Both the position numbers and the translations under genes were made by a program. Shown here in pieces: positions 27,288 through 36,897 of a DNA stretch of 63,796 nucleotides. Origin of the DNA: Desulfobacterales bacterium (GTDB taxonomy: Bacteria; Desulfobacterota; Desulfobacteria; Desulfobacterales; JAAELO01); contig JAAELO010000681.1 of assembly GCA_024226555.1 (NCBI GenBank), positions 1 to 63,796 on the forward strand, written 5' to 3'. The notes beneath the pieces are model-generated. The model ran no database searches and was not told the origin of the DNA. It was given only the letters and a program-made list of their open reading frames with translations. Every line of letters starts with the position of its first letter. The stretch's first letter is position 1.

Positions 27288-29729
27288 ATGAAACAACTCA
27301 TTTTAAAAATAGAACAAACATCAGTATTTTTATCAATTGTAACTATCACAATTTTAAGTTTTAACTTTATAACTTTTAATCAGGTTGATGAAAGATTTGA
27401 ATTTGGTTTTTTGATAAACTCAATTCTATTATTATTTATCACTGTTTATTTAAGATTTTTTGTAAAAAATATCATAACTCTTCACAAAGTTTTGTATAGA
27501 ATTTCAATCGTTCTTCTAATTTGGTCCACAGGTTTATTTTTCTTTCCATATATGGAAAATATTCTTTATCTGATTATTATTCCAGGACTATATTTCTTTT
27601 TCAGAGTTGAATACAAAAAAGGGAACGCTGAATATGAAGATATTATTGCAGCAGGAATATCTCTTGTTTTCGCTGTATTAATATATATTCAGCATCAACC
27701 ATTAAAAATATTTTTCTATCAGAAATCTTTTATCTGGGTTAGCTATCTTGAAAAAGCTCATTTATTAATTATTCTTGGTCCCTGTTTAATGAGGCTTCAT
27801 AAACAAACCAAATGGAGAGGACTTCCAATATTTGGGACCACTCTTTTTATAATAGGCGTTTTCTTTACTTCTGTTCTGTATTTGGAACAATACTTCCCAT
27901 ATAACTTTGGAAGTTATATTGTCATAGCTCACTTGATGTTATTTATTCTATTAACTGATAATGTTTTATCTAAAAAGCTATTTAACCTGATTGATCTAAC
28001 TGATGATTCAGAGCTTTTAAGATATAAAACAACTATCTATATATTAATAAATATTTTTCTTCATTTGAATATTGTTTTCAACTATTACATGTATTTAAAT
28101 TCAACACTAAATATCTATACAGCTTTTACAGCATCTGTATTATGCCTTACAGGTCTTTTATATTATAGAAGAGAAAAATCGGTTGAATTTCTAATTATTG
28201 AACTTGCTATAATATCTTTTCCTGTAAATTTTTATCTAACTCATAGATCTCACTCTCTTTACCTTTTTTTCCCTTTATGCATAACTCTTTTAATTTATAC
28301 AGTTATCAGGTTTAAAAGATTCTATAAATTTAACCACATCTCCTTAATAATTGTCTTTTCTGCTTATTTTGGAGCTCTTTTCCATTACAATTTTCTATCA
28401 CCCCTTGGTTTAGCTGGAATCATGTTTCCATTTATATGTTTGTTTTTAATCCCTGATAAACCCCTTCTTGTTCCTCAAAAACATAAATGGTTAATCTGGC
28501 CAATTTTAACAGGAATATCAGTAGTTTGCCTTACAAGAGTTTCCTATCAATCAATTACAATTTGGGCTTTAGCATGTATTACTCCATTACCCTTATTCTT
28601 TATACTTATTAATTCAGAACCTTTTAATAAAATAATAACAAGCAGGAGATGGTCTTCAATAAATACAATCTCCGACCAGTCAGAGAAAATTTTGTTTAAT
28701 CTATCAATATTCTCAATTAGTCTTTGTTTAATTTCATTTACCTTATTAAATCAGCTATATGTCCACAGTTGGATTGTTCTAATTCAGGCTCTTATAGTTA
28801 TTATTGCTGCTATTTCTATTAATCTTTACTTCTCAATCAAAAAAATCAGTATAAAATATGCTATATTCGCTGAATCCTATATTTGGCTTGGACTTTTGTT
28901 ATTGAGATGGAAACTGGATGTTTTAGATCATCTAAATTTCGGTTCTCCTTTTGATGGATATGCTATTATTCTTGCTGCAGGTATTGTTGCAGGTATAAGA
29001 GAGGTTTTACGTGATAAAAACCCATCATTTTCAAAATATTTTGAGAAAACAACGGTAATTTATGGACTGATTGGTTGGGTATATCTGATGTCACTTCAAT
29101 TTTTCTTTCCTGTTCAGGGTATGAACTACCATGAAGAAGCAGCATCTTTGTTATTGGCAGTACTCAGCTTTAGATTGGCAAAAACTGTTAATAAAAATAA
29201 TCTGATATATGGTTTTATCTTTGGAAATATTGCAATAGTTATGCTTTTTATAAATCAGAACATAGTAAATCCTCTTTTCTATGTCCTTCCTGTTGTAATG
29301 AGCGGCCTTATTCTTGTTCAGATTTTTAAAGATAAACTTACAGAAATTCAAGTTAAAAATACAAGACTTACTCTTTCTCTAATAATGTTTGGTTGTGTTG
29401 CTTTCTACAATGTTAATGATTTTGATCAATCCATTTTATATCCTTTAATTGCAGCTATTTTATCAGCTCTTGGAGTAGTTTTTGGAATAAGTTTAAGAGT
29501 TAGAATATATCTTTATCTGGGAACCGTTTTTTTCTTTGTAAATACTATAGGAGTGATAGCCCATGTTATTATTAAGCAACCTCCTGAAAACACTACTCTG
29601 TTTATTGGAATAATTTTTCTTGTTACTGGCCTAACTTTCATAATAAGTTTTCTTGTGTTTCAGATGAAAAGAGAGGAAATTTTAAACAGATATCAAAATA
29701 TTAAGGAAACTCTACAGGCCTGGGAGTAG
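27288..29729 (+). CDS. Large polytopic membrane protein, partner of the preceding gene
   Basis: An 813-residue protein made almost entirely of hydrophobic helices (about two dozen by eye). It has short charged loops (YKKGNAEYEDI, DLTDDSELLRYKTT, LRDKNPSFSKYFEKT) and a charged cytoplasmic tail (MKREEILNRYQNIKETLQAWE). The helix density and lack of conserved polar motifs resemble the membrane half of the upstream 1464-residue protein. The two may be diverged relatives that act together. No known transporter or glycosyltransferase signature was recognised. It starts 11 bp after the previous stop and ends 15 bp before the radical SAM gene. Confidence 0.7.
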   Translation: MKQLILKIEQTSVFLSIVTITILSFNFITFNQVDERFEFGFLINSILLLFITVYLRFFVKNIITLHKVLYRISIVLLIWSTGLFFFPYMENILYLIIIPGLYFFFRVEYKKGNAEYEDIIAAGISLVFAVLIYIQHQPLKIFFYQKSFIWVSYLEKAHLLIILGPCLMRLHKQTKWRGLPIFGTTLFIIGVFFTSVLYLEQYFPYNFGSYIVIAHLMLFILLTDNVLSKKLFNLIDLTDDSELLRYKTTIYILINIFLHLNIVFNYYMYLNSTLNIYTAFTASVLCLTGLLYYRREKSVEFLIIELAIISFPVNFYLTHRSHSLYLFFPLCITLLIYTVIRFKRFYKFNHISLIIVFSAYFGALFHYNFLSPLGLAGIMFPFICLFLIPDKPLLVPQKHKWLIWPILTGISVVCLTRVSYQSITIWALACITPLPLFFILINSEPFNKIITSRRWSSINTISDQSEKILFNLSIFSISLCLISFTLLNQLYVHSWIVLIQALIVIIAAISINLYFSIKKISIKYAIFAESYIWLGLLLLRWKLDVLDHLNFGSPFDGYAIILAAGIVAGIREVLRDKNPSFSKYFEKTTVIYGLIGWVYLMSLQFFFPVQGMNYHEEAASLLLAVLSFRLAKTVNKNNLIYGFIFGNIAIVMLFINQNIVNPLFYVLPVVMSGLILVQIFKDKLTEIQVKNTRLTLSLIMFGCVAFYNVNDFDQSILYPLIAAILSALGVVFGISLRVRIYLYLGTVFFFVNTIGVIAHVIIKQPPENTTLFIGIIFLVTGLTFIISFLVFQMKREEILNRYQNIKETLQAWE

Positions 29730-29744
29730 TTTTAAATATATCAG

Positions 29745-31310
29745 ATGAAAATTTTATTAATACAACCACCTGTAAGGGATTTTTATTTTACTAAAAAAAG
29801 ATCAATTCCTTATGGTTTATTAACTATTGCTCAGGCTCTTAAAGATGCATCTATCAATGTTTCTCTTTTAGATTGTCTTGCAACTAAGAAATCAAAAGAT
29901 ATACCCTGGCCAAATGATTTTTCTTATCTTAAACCATTCTACGGTACTAAAGACACAACACCTTTTTCACTTTTTAGCACATATACCCACTACGGTTACA
30001 GCTACCAGCATATTAGGGAGCTTATAAAAAGATCAGGAGCTGATGTTTTTGGTATTTCCTCACTTTTTACTGCTTACGCAAATGAAGCAATTGAAATAAC
30101 AAAAATTATAAAAGATATTAATAAAGATCATATAACTATTGTTGGAGGCCATCACCCCACAACTCTACCAGATGAAGTTCTTTCGGAAAAAAGTGTAGAT
30201 TTTATCATCAGGGGTGAAGGTGAAGAATCATTTGTGAACCTTGCCTGTAGTCTAAAAGAGAAGAAAGATTTTAAAAATATTTCCGGATTAGGATATAAGA
30301 TAAATAAAAAGTTATTTATCAATGACAAAACCGAGATTAAAAACCCTGAACATTTCAAACATCCGGATCTTTCTTTATTAAATCACAAATTCTACAGTAG
30401 GTATAAAAAAGGTAGTGCCGTTATTGTCAGCAGTCGGGGTTGCCCAATGAACTGTACTTATTGTTGTGTTACATCACAATATTCTTCTTATAGAAGAAGA
30501 CCTGTAAAATCAGTTATTGATGAGATCAAAGCTGCTGTAATTAATTATAATGTTAGATTTATTGATTTTGAAGATGAAAACCTCACTCTGGAAAAGAACT
30601 GGTTTAAAGAACTATTATCCGAACTTAAGGAAAATTTTTCTTCTTTTGATATTGAATACAGAGCCATGAATGGACTTTATCCACCAACTCTGAGTGCTGA
30701 TATATTATCAGATATGAAAAACACAGGTTTCAAAGTTTTGAATCTATCACTAGGAACAACCTCAAAAACTCAATTAAAAATTTTTGGCAGACCAGATGTT
30801 ACAGAATCTATAAATTCTGTTATTTCAAGGGCAAATGAGCACAATCTCTCTGTGGTTTCTTATATAATTACAGGTGCTCCTTCTCAAGATTCATATGAAA
30901 CATTAGATGATATAATTTTTTTATCTTATCTAAAAACTGTTCTTGGTGTGTCAGTCTACTATCCCGCACCTGGAAGCAAATTGTATAAAGACTTAAAAGC
31001 TGAAAACAGATTACCAATAAGCTTTGATCTTTACAGATCATCATCAATTCCATTAGGTTCGGATCTTAAGCGACAAGAAACGGTTACAGTTATGAGAATA
31101 GGTCGAATAGTCAACTATTTAAAATCACAGAAAATTGCGGGAATTAATTTTCAAAATTCTGATTCAAAGGAAAGTGCAATTATTAGAGATTTTTTTAGAG
31201 ATAGTAAAATAAGAGGTATCGATTCAAATGGCGAAATATTTTTTCACAAAACTTCGAGCTCTTTATGTGAATACTTTATTAATAATTTTGATTTATCAAA
31301 ATTGAGTTAA
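29745..31310 (+). CDS. Cobalamin-binding-domain radical SAM enzyme
   Basis: A 521-residue enzyme. The N-terminal Rossmann-like B12-binding domain begins MKILLIQPPVRDF, has YGLLTIAQALKDA, and includes the family hallmark IVGGHHPTTLPDEVL and IRGEGEESF (about 132-162). The radical SAM core has RGCPMNCTYCC with the 4Fe-4S ligands Cys233, Cys237 and Cys240. Later motifs include DFEDENLTLEKNW and SYIITGAPSQDSYETL. Members act as methylases or other radical transformers on many substrates; nothing here fixes the substrate. It is the last gene of the operon with two giant membrane proteins. A corrinoid adenosyltransferase gene is at 43.5 kb. Confidence 0.9.
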   Translation: MKILLIQPPVRDFYFTKKRSIPYGLLTIAQALKDASINVSLLDCLATKKSKDIPWPNDFSYLKPFYGTKDTTPFSLFSTYTHYGYSYQHIRELIKRSGADVFGISSLFTAYANEAIEITKIIKDINKDHITIVGGHHPTTLPDEVLSEKSVDFIIRGEGEESFVNLACSLKEKKDFKNISGLGYKINKKLFINDKTEIKNPEHFKHPDLSLLNHKFYSRYKKGSAVIVSSRGCPMNCTYCCVTSQYSSYRRRPVKSVIDEIKAAVINYNVRFIDFEDENLTLEKNWFKELLSELKENFSSFDIEYRAMNGLYPPTLSADILSDMKNTGFKVLNLSLGTTSKTQLKIFGRPDVTESINSVISRANEHNLSVVSYIITGAPSQDSYETLDDIIFLSYLKTVLGVSVYYPAPGSKLYKDLKAENRLPISFDLYRSSSIPLGSDLKRQETVTVMRIGRIVNYLKSQKIAGINFQNSDSKESAIIRDFFRDSKIRGIDSNGEIFFHKTSSSLCEYFINNFDLSKLS

Positions 31311-31322
31311 AACTTCAGATTC

Positions 31323-32111
31323 CTATATATTTTCTTTTCTTATCCTGTAAATTATTAAAACAATTCCAATTATCATAACAGGGATACTAAGTAACTGTCC
31401 TGTATTAAATACTAAAATTGAATCATAACTTTCCTGTTTCATCTTTAGAAATTCCAGTACAAATCTCCCTGAAAATATCATCAATAAAAGCAGACCTGTT
31501 AAAATCCCTTCTTTTTTTCTAAATTCAGTTTTCTTATATATAATCCCTATTATTATAAAAATAATAAAATATAATAGCGATTCATAAAGCTGTGATGGAT
31601 GTCTTGGGAAGTCATCAATTCTTTTAAATACGATGGACCATGGGTATTCTGAACGAAGTCCAACAATTTCAGAATTAAAAAAATTCCCTAACCTTATTAA
31701 AATACCACCAAAAGCAACTGGAATTGTTAAATTATCTGTTATCCATAAAAAAGAGTAATCATCTCTTCGTCTTTTAAAAATATATATACCAATAACTATT
31801 CCAATTCCTCCTCCATGACTTGCCAGACCTCCTTCCCATATTCTTAAAATAGATAGAGGGTCTTTCAAAGTGTATAAAGGTTCATAGAATATACAATGAG
31901 CTAACCGTGCTCCAATAATGGTTCCAAAAACAATGTATATGAAAAGATTCTCTAAATCTTTAATATTCTTCTTCTCTTTAACAAAAACATCACGCATGAA
32001 ATACAAACCAAATATAAAAACAATAGCAAAAAATATACCGTACCATCTGATTGATAGCCAGTGGAAATCTATTATAACAGGATCAATATTCCATTCTAAA
32101 AAATTATTCAT
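31323..32111 (-). CDS. lgt: Prolipoprotein diacylglyceryl transferase
   Basis: Transfers diacylglycerol from phosphatidylglycerol to the lipobox Cys of prolipoproteins in the inner membrane. The 262 residues are typical, with seven predicted membrane helices. It has SIRWYGIFFAIVF near the start, GGLASHGGGIGI (about 90-101), the Lgt signature RLGNFFNSEIVG (about 139-150) and HPSQLYESL. It would serve the lipoproteins encoded in this window (5639, 6319, 14874). Its ATG overlaps the stop of the upstream secreted-protein gene (ATGA), so the two are translated together. Confidence 0.96.
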   Translation of the reverse strand: MNNFLEWNIDPVIIDFHWLSIRWYGIFFAIVFIFGLYFMRDVFVKEKKNIKDLENLFIYIVFGTIIGARLAHCIFYEPLYTLKDPLSILRIWEGGLASHGGGIGIVIGIYIFKRRRDDYSFLWITDNLTIPVAFGGILIRLGNFFNSEIVGLRSEYPWSIVFKRIDDFPRHPSQLYESLLYFIIFIIIGIIYKKTEFRKKEGILTGLLLLMIFSGRFVLEFLKMKQESYDSILVFNTGQLLSIPVMIIGIVLIIYRIRKENI

Positions 32112-32833
32112 TTAAGATGCTTTCTTGTTTTTTTAAAACCAACGTTTAGTGAGGCTCCATAAATTCTAAATTTAGAAACATTTGGAGGCCCTTCATATCC
32201 TCTCATCTCTTTTTCAACCACAACAACAATTCTATTTTCAACAGGTGATTTAATATAACCGTTAACTCCAAGATTATAAACTAATGGAAATCCAACATCC
32301 TCTTCTTTAATAAATCCAACTCTTTTTTTTCCATTAATCTCAGATTTTATTATCACACTATATACTGTTTTTGTTCTGAATTTTTCTTTAGTAATTTTAA
32401 CTTTCTTTAAAAAAGCTGTAAATACATCTTTTCCTGTATTTAAAGGAAATTTTTCTATCCTCATTTTCCTTATATTAATACCATATTTTTTTATTCTGTA
32501 TTTAAATATATCAGTATTTTTTTTTAATAGTGTTAAATAAGAATTCACTATACCACAATCATTGTGATCGAAACCTTCTTTATATATAACTTTGTCATTA
32601 ATTAGATTAACTATGTTAAATTCCCACAAATAACAACCTATTGCTTCATCTGCAGGTATTTTTAAATATGCAAAATGACTTTTATTCGAAAATCCAACTG
32701 GGTAGAAAAGATCTTTTAATTCTCCTTTTGGTTTTTCATATTGAATCACATTTTCTAATTTGTTTAGTGAATCCCCTGAAATAGGTTGATAGCTTATAGA
32801 TATAACAATCATGAAAAACAGTAAAAGTCTCAT
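32108..32833 (-). CDS. Predicted secreted protein of unknown function
   Basis: A 241-residue protein with a signal peptide (RLLLFFMIVISISYQPISGDS), then a beta-rich mature domain. It has notable stretches SHFAYLKIPADEAIGCYLWEFNIVN, GFDHNDCGIVNSY (two Cys, possibly a disulfide) and RIVVVVEKEMRGYEGPPNVSKFRIYGASL near the end. I do not recognise a named family. It lies upstream of lgt with a 4-bp start-stop overlap. The long divergent gap upstream (to 32988) should contain its promoter. Confidence 0.7.
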   Translation of the reverse strand: MRLLLFFMIVISISYQPISGDSLNKLENVIQYEKPKGELKDLFYPVGFSNKSHFAYLKIPADEAIGCYLWEFNIVNLINDKVIYKEGFDHNDCGIVNSYLTLLKKNTDIFKYRIKKYGINIRKMRIEKFPLNTGKDVFTAFLKKVKITKEKFRTKTVYSVIIKSEINGKKRVGFIKEEDVGFPLVYNLGVNGYIKSPVENRIVVVVEKEMRGYEGPPNVSKFRIYGASLNVGFKKTRKHLK

Positions 32834-32987
32834 TAAACCACCAATTATTCATACATATATAATTATGATTTCAAATTTTATCATTAAAATAAGCAAAAAA
32901 AGTTGACTATATAGTATCACTATAGCATCTTTGAATAAATATATTTTTTTGATCATTACTCTTCCAAAAACATAGGAGAAAAGAATT

Positions 32988-33566
32988 GTGATAAAAAAAA
33001 TGATATTTGGAAATAGTATAGAAAGGATGCCTGACTTTGCCTATAAAGTTATGTCTTTCTTTTTTCGTATACGAGAAAGATATGGATCACCTTCAAAAAA
33101 ACTTCTGAACTTCAATATAGAAAAAGGTAAAGCTGTTGTCGATTATGGTTGCGGGCCTGGACTTTACATTAAAAAAGCTTCTGAATTAGCTGGAAAAGAT
33201 GGTATTTTATACGCCGTTGACATACATGAGCTCGCCATCAATGATATAAAAAAACGTATAAAAAAAGAAAAGATTGATAATGTTATACCGATACTTGCAA
33301 AAGGTCATAGTGTTACAATAGAAACAGGAAGTATAGATATAATTTATGCACTTGATATGTTTCACATGATAAAAAACACCGACTCATTTTTAAAAGAATT
33401 GAACAGAATTCTTAAAACAAGTGGTTTACTTTATCTTGAAGATGGCCATCAAAAAAGAGAAAAAGCCCGTATGAAAGTTAATCAATCCGGTTTTTTTAAA
33501 ATTGATAATGAAGATAAAAACTTTTTAAAATGTTCTCCATTAAATAATAAAAAGAAGGTCCCATGA
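32988..33566 (+). CDS. Class I SAM-dependent methyltransferase
   Basis: A 192-residue cytoplasmic methyltransferase. Motif I is VVDYGCGPGLYIKKA (about 46-60), the acidic loop is YAVDIHELAIND, motif post-II is IDIIYALDMFHMI, and motif III is LKTSGLLYLEDG. The GTG start at 32988 is supported by AGGAG at 32974-32978. It resembles small Methyltransf_11 proteins; the substrate is unknown. Its stop overlaps the ATG of the next gene (ATGA). The next gene is an integral membrane methyltransferase-type protein, so the pair may modify the same small molecule or lipid. Confidence 0.85.
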   Translation: MIKKMIFGNSIERMPDFAYKVMSFFFRIRERYGSPSKKLLNFNIEKGKAVVDYGCGPGLYIKKASELAGKDGILYAVDIHELAINDIKKRIKKEKIDNVIPILAKGHSVTIETGSIDIIYALDMFHMIKNTDSFLKELNRILKTSGLLYLEDGHQKREKARMKVNQSGFFKIDNEDKNFLKCSPLNNKKKVP

Positions 33567-34123
33567 AGTTATTTATAATAACAATTTATAGTGTATTTAT
33601 TCTTATTTTTTCTCTAAATGCGAATAAAAACAGATCAAAAATAAAAGATAGTTTTGGTATACCACCAATAAAAAAACCTATTTTCATATTTGCAAAAGTG
33701 TGTATGTGTTTATGCTGGTTTTTCCCTCTAATATACATATTTAATGATTTTTCTATTATCGATATGGGAATAATTGTTAAATATATGTCTCTTTCAATTA
33801 TATCATTTGGTATTTTCATGTTCTTCTTATCATCATTAAATTTAGGTAAAGATGCTCTTAAATTTGGACTACCCAAAGATAATGAAAAAACCGAACTGAA
33901 AACCAGGGGAATTTACAGATTTAGCAGAAACCCTATGTATTTGGGTTTTTTTCTGATTATTATAGGATCAATTGTGTTTACATTCCATCCACTTAATATC
34001 TTCTTTGGATCAGTTGCTGTAATTGTTCATCATATAATAGTTTTAAAAGAGGAACAGTTCCTTGAAGAAAGATTTAAAAAGGATTGGATTCAATATAAAA
34101 GAGAAGTTAGAAGATATATTTAA
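33563..34123 (+). CDS. Isoprenylcysteine carboxyl methyltransferase-like membrane protein
   Basis: A 186-residue protein with about four or five membrane helices. The C-terminal signature is RGIYRFSRNPMYLGFFLIIIG (about 113-133), followed by HHIIVLKEEQFLEERF...WIQYKREVRRYI. This is the SAM-binding ending shared by ICMT, phospholipid methyltransferase (PEMT) and NnrU-like families. Bacterial members methylate diverse lipids or thiols, and the substrate here is not evident. It is translationally coupled to the upstream soluble methyltransferase. Its TAA stop lies within the apparent target duplication (TTTAA) of repeat copy D, so the element inserted directly after the coding region without damaging it. 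Confidence 0.8.
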   Translation: MKLFIITIYSVFILIFSLNANKNRSKIKDSFGIPPIKKPIFIFAKVCMCLCWFFPLIYIFNDFSIIDMGIIVKYMSLSIISFGIFMFFLSSLNLGKDALKFGLPKDNEKTELKTRGIYRFSRNPMYLGFFLIIIGSIVFTFHPLNIFFGSVAVIVHHIIVLKEEQFLEERFKKDWIQYKREVRRYI

Positions 34124-34124
34124 T

Positions 34125-34251
34125 GGAACCTCTAATAATTAGAATTTTTGATGAAATACAAGGCATGATCAAAAATAATGAGCTGATTTTATGACATTTT
34201 TTTTTGGTAATAACGAAGTATTTCGCAAAAAGAACAGTTATTAGAGATCCC
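34125..34251 (+). repeat. MITE-like palindromic element, short form (copy D)
   Basis: 127 bp with ends GGAACCTCTAATAATTAG and CAGTTATTAGAGATCCC. TTTAA occurs directly at both sides (34119-34123 and 34252-34256), consistent with a target duplication that includes the stop codon of the upstream gene. The interior includes ATACAAGGCATGATCAAAAA and TGAGCTGATTTTATGAC. Confidence 0.85.
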
Positions 34252-34285
34252 TTTAATTCACTATTCATGAAGGAGTTATTTATAA

Positions 34286-34564
34286 ATGGCAGATATTGCA
34301 AAAGTTCACGTTGTTGTTAGTGGTAAGGTCCAAGGTGTAGCTTACAGGCACCATACAAAAACCACAGCACTATCAAATTCAATTTCAGGATGGGTTAAGA
34401 ATAACCAGGATAAAACAGTTGAAGCTGTTTTTGAGGGCGAAGTAGAGAACGTCCGTGAAATGATTAACTGGTGTTGGGAAGGCTCTCCTTCATCAGCGGT
34501 TGATGGTGTAAAAGTAGAAAACATAGAATCTGAACAAAGTTTTGATTCTTTTGAAATAAAATAA
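34286..34564 (+). CDS. acyP: Acylphosphatase
   Basis: Hydrolyses acyl phosphates. The 92 residues match the family: SGKVQGVAYR carries catalytic Arg21, and SGWVKNNQDKTVEAVFEG carries catalytic Asn39. The end VENIESEQSFDSFEIK fits the acylphosphatase fold. A GAAGGAG ribosome-binding site precedes the ATG, and a strong terminator follows 4 bp after the stop, so it is a single-gene unit whose upstream region is repeat copy D. Confidence 0.95.
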   Translation: MADIAKVHVVVSGKVQGVAYRHHTKTTALSNSISGWVKNNQDKTVEAVFEGEVENVREMINWCWEGSPSSAVDGVKVENIESEQSFDSFEIK

Positions 34565-34567
34565 AGA

Positions 34568-34600
34568 AAGCAGTTGCAACAGATACAACTGCTTTTTTTT
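34568..34600 (+). terminator. Rho-independent terminator of acyP
   Basis: AAGCAGTTG pairs with CAACTGCTT around a 9-nt loop, followed by eight T. Confidence 0.93.
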
Positions 34601-34608
34601 ACTATTAT

Positions 34609-34730
34609 GAACCTCTAATAAAAGCCTTTGACTAAACTATTTTTTTTTATATAGAAACAAGAAACCGAATAATACAATTCTTTTTATCTGAACCTTGTTT
34701 TTTAATAAAATTCTAATTATTAGAAGTTAT
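34609..34730 (-). repeat. Degenerate repeat-family copy (copy E)
   Basis: Begins GAACCTCTAATAAAAGCC and ends AAATTCTAATTATTAGAAGTT. The middle is diverged (ACTAAACTATTTTTTTTTATATAGAAACAAGAAACCG). It lies directly downstream of the minus-strand receptor stop codon at 34736. Confidence 0.65.
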
Positions 34731-34735
34731 ATTAA

Positions 34736-36718
34736 TTAAATTTTAAACATATTTATTTGACCTTTCAGTTTATCAAAAAGTTGGTGCAACTCTTCAACAC
34801 TGTTATTCACATTATTACTATGTCCTGAAATTCCCTCAACAGAATCATCAACACTTTTTAAATCACTACTAATTGTTTCAGCGACTACTGAACTCTCATT
34901 CATACTATCGCTTATTTCTGATATTCCTAGTGAGGCCTGTGAAACATTGCTCGCTATTTCAGCTGTTGTTGCAGATTGCTCCTCAACCGCTGATGCAATT
35001 CCTGCAACAATATCATTTACATCATTTATTGTTCCGGTAATATTTGTAATACCTGTAACAGTTTCTCCAGTACTACTTTGAATATCATATATCTGTGTTT
35101 GAATCTGAAGTGTTGCATCAGCAGTTTGTTTTGCAAGTTCCTTAATTTCATTTGCTACCACAGCAAAACCTTTTCCAGCTTCACCAGCTCGTGCTGCCTC
35201 AATTGTGGCATTTAAAGCAAGTAAATTTGTTTGCTCTGAAATTTCAGAGATAACTTCAGTTACTTTTCCTATTTCATTGGCAGCACTACCTAATTCTGAA
35301 ACTTTTTCTGATGCTTTATTTGCTTGTGCAACTGCATTTCCTGAAATCCCCCTTGCTCTTTCAGAATTTCCAGCAATCTCATTAATTGTGGAAGTCATCT
35401 GCTCAGATGCCGTTGCCACGGCATTTACATTTGCTGCTGCTTCATTCATAGTTCTTGATACTGAGTTAATATTATCACTCATTTTTTCAGATGACAAAGC
35501 AACATGATTTGTGTTTGAGGCAACAAGATCAGTTTCTTTTAAGAGATTAGTTGAAAGATTATTTAGATTATTGGATGATTCCTGTAACGATGTAGCACCA
35601 AAGGTAATTTGTTTCATCAATGACTGAATCTTTTCAATAAAAACATTAAAATGTGTCGATATTAGACCAAGTTCATCACTGCTGTTAATATTCAATCTTT
35701 TAGTTAAATCGCCTTCACCTTCAGCAAGGTCACTTACCATTTTTTGCATTACCAATAGTGGTTTACTTATAGATCTTAATATTAAAAAACCACCTGCAAG
35801 TAATGCAATTATTGCTATAGCTAATATCGCAAGATTAGAACCTACCGTTTTTGCTTTAGATGATTCCCTTTCATTAGATACAACTTTACTGATTTTATTT
35901 ACTTTTCTAATGTTTTGAGCACGAATTGTTTCAAGATTTGCTTCTATAACCCTGTTTTCTTTCCAAACATCAAAAATTTCGTCTAAAAGTTTGAATGATT
36001 TTTTAAATATTGATTCAAACTGCCTTGGAAAATTTCTATACTCTTTATCATTCAAAGAATCTGCGACAGATATAAAATTCCTTATATCTATTTTATATTT
36101 CTCTTTGATAGTCTTCAATTTACTTAAGAATGCTTTTTCATTATTATCGAACATTAAGTCTCTTGATACTATCAAATCAAGTTCAAACATCTTTGATGCA
36201 GCAATCTTGTTAGAAACAGCTACTGTATTATAACCAGGATTAACTTCGCCAGCTTCAATAAATGCCATTGCAATAGTTTCTTCAAGTTTTGTACTAAGAT
36301 TTTTGGATGTTTTTGTTAGCTTGTTATATAGTTTTAATCTTTCATTCATTAAACCAAGGCATTTTTCATTATTTTTAAAATTATTATTGAAATAATTTTC
36401 ATAACTGATAATCTGCTTTTTTAGTACTATAAAGCTTTCCTGCAAATCACCTTTTTCATCAATTAATTCATTAAGCATTTTTTTATTTTCATTAATGCTT
36501 TTTAATACTGAGTCTGCTTTGGATGTGACCATATTTTGATTGTAATCTTTTTCTTTAATAATAGTTTCTTTAAAGCCATTACTAAAATTACTAACTTTAA
36601 GATCCAAATCATAGTAGTTGAATGTTTTATTATTTAATACGCTGCCTAAAACTGTTGAAAGGATATATAAAACAAGTGAAGTCACAATTAAAACTGTTAT
36701 TTTTACTGTTATTTTCAT
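34736..36718 (-). CDS. Methyl-accepting chemotaxis protein with long helical periplasmic domain (paralogue 1)
   Basis: A 660-residue receptor. TM1 is about 7-25. The periplasmic domain of about 260 residues is all-helical (no Cache-type beta motifs), with the landmark [23 protein letters not shown] and [15 protein letters not shown]. It resembles helical bimodular (HBM-type) sensors. TM2 is about 295-315, then HAMP with two methylation-helix arms, and the tip [45 protein letters not shown]. It is very similar in length and signalling sequence to the receptors at 37831 and 40138, so the three arose by duplication. A periplasmic Cache protein gene lies just upstream (36898). It ends INMFKI with no CheR-tether motif. 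Confidence 0.95.
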   Translation of the reverse strand: MKITVKITVLIVTSLVLYILSTVLGSVLNNKTFNYYDLDLKVSNFSNGFKETIIKEKDYNQNMVTSKADSVLKSINENKKMLNELIDEKGDLQESFIVLKKQIISYENYFNNNFKNNEKCLGLMNERLKLYNKLTKTSKNLSTKLEETIAMAFIEAGEVNPGYNTVAVSNKIAASKMFELDLIVSRDLMFDNNEKAFLSKLKTIKEKYKIDIRNFISVADSLNDKEYRNFPRQFESIFKKSFKLLDEIFDVWKENRVIEANLETIRAQNIRKVNKISKVVSNERESSKAKTVGSNLAILAIAIIALLAGGFLILRSISKPLLVMQKMVSDLAEGEGDLTKRLNINSSDELGLISTHFNVFIEKIQSLMKQITFGATSLQESSNNLNNLSTNLLKETDLVASNTNHVALSSEKMSDNINSVSRTMNEAAANVNAVATASEQMTSTINEIAGNSERARGISGNAVAQANKASEKVSELGSAANEIGKVTEVISEISEQTNLLALNATIEAARAGEAGKGFAVVANEIKELAKQTADATLQIQTQIYDIQSSTGETVTGITNITGTINDVNDIVAGIASAVEEQSATTAEIASNVSQASLGISEISDSMNESSVVAETISSDLKSVDDSVEGISGHSNNVNNSVEELHQLFDKLKGQINMFKI

Positions 36719-36743
36719 GGAATATTCCTCTTAAAACAATTCT

Positions 36744-36870
36744 GGGAATCTCTAATAATTGGGAATTTGAATGAAATACAAGGGTGATAAAAAAACAACG
36801 TGCCGATTTTATAACAGTTTTTTTTTGAGCAACGCTGTAGTTCGATCAAAAAACAGTTATTAGAGATTCC
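36744..36870 (+). repeat. MITE-like palindromic element, short form (copy F)
   Basis: 127 bp between the receptor and Cache genes. Ends are GGGAATCTCTAATAATTGGG and CAGTTATTAGAGATTCC. ATTC occurs near both edges (offset one base on the left), a possible target duplication. Confidence 0.85.
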
Positions 36871-36897
36871 ATTCACACAGATTTATAAAGGGAACCT

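Noticed and set aside
22882-29729. Firm assignment of the giant membrane proteins to DUF2339
   Set aside because: Only a general resemblance (soluble domain, ENWL entry, many helices). No specific motif could be confirmed by eye.
32903-32931. Promoter TTGACT...TATAGC before the methyltransferase gene
   Set aside because: The spacer is only about 12 bp, too short for a sigma-70 promoter.
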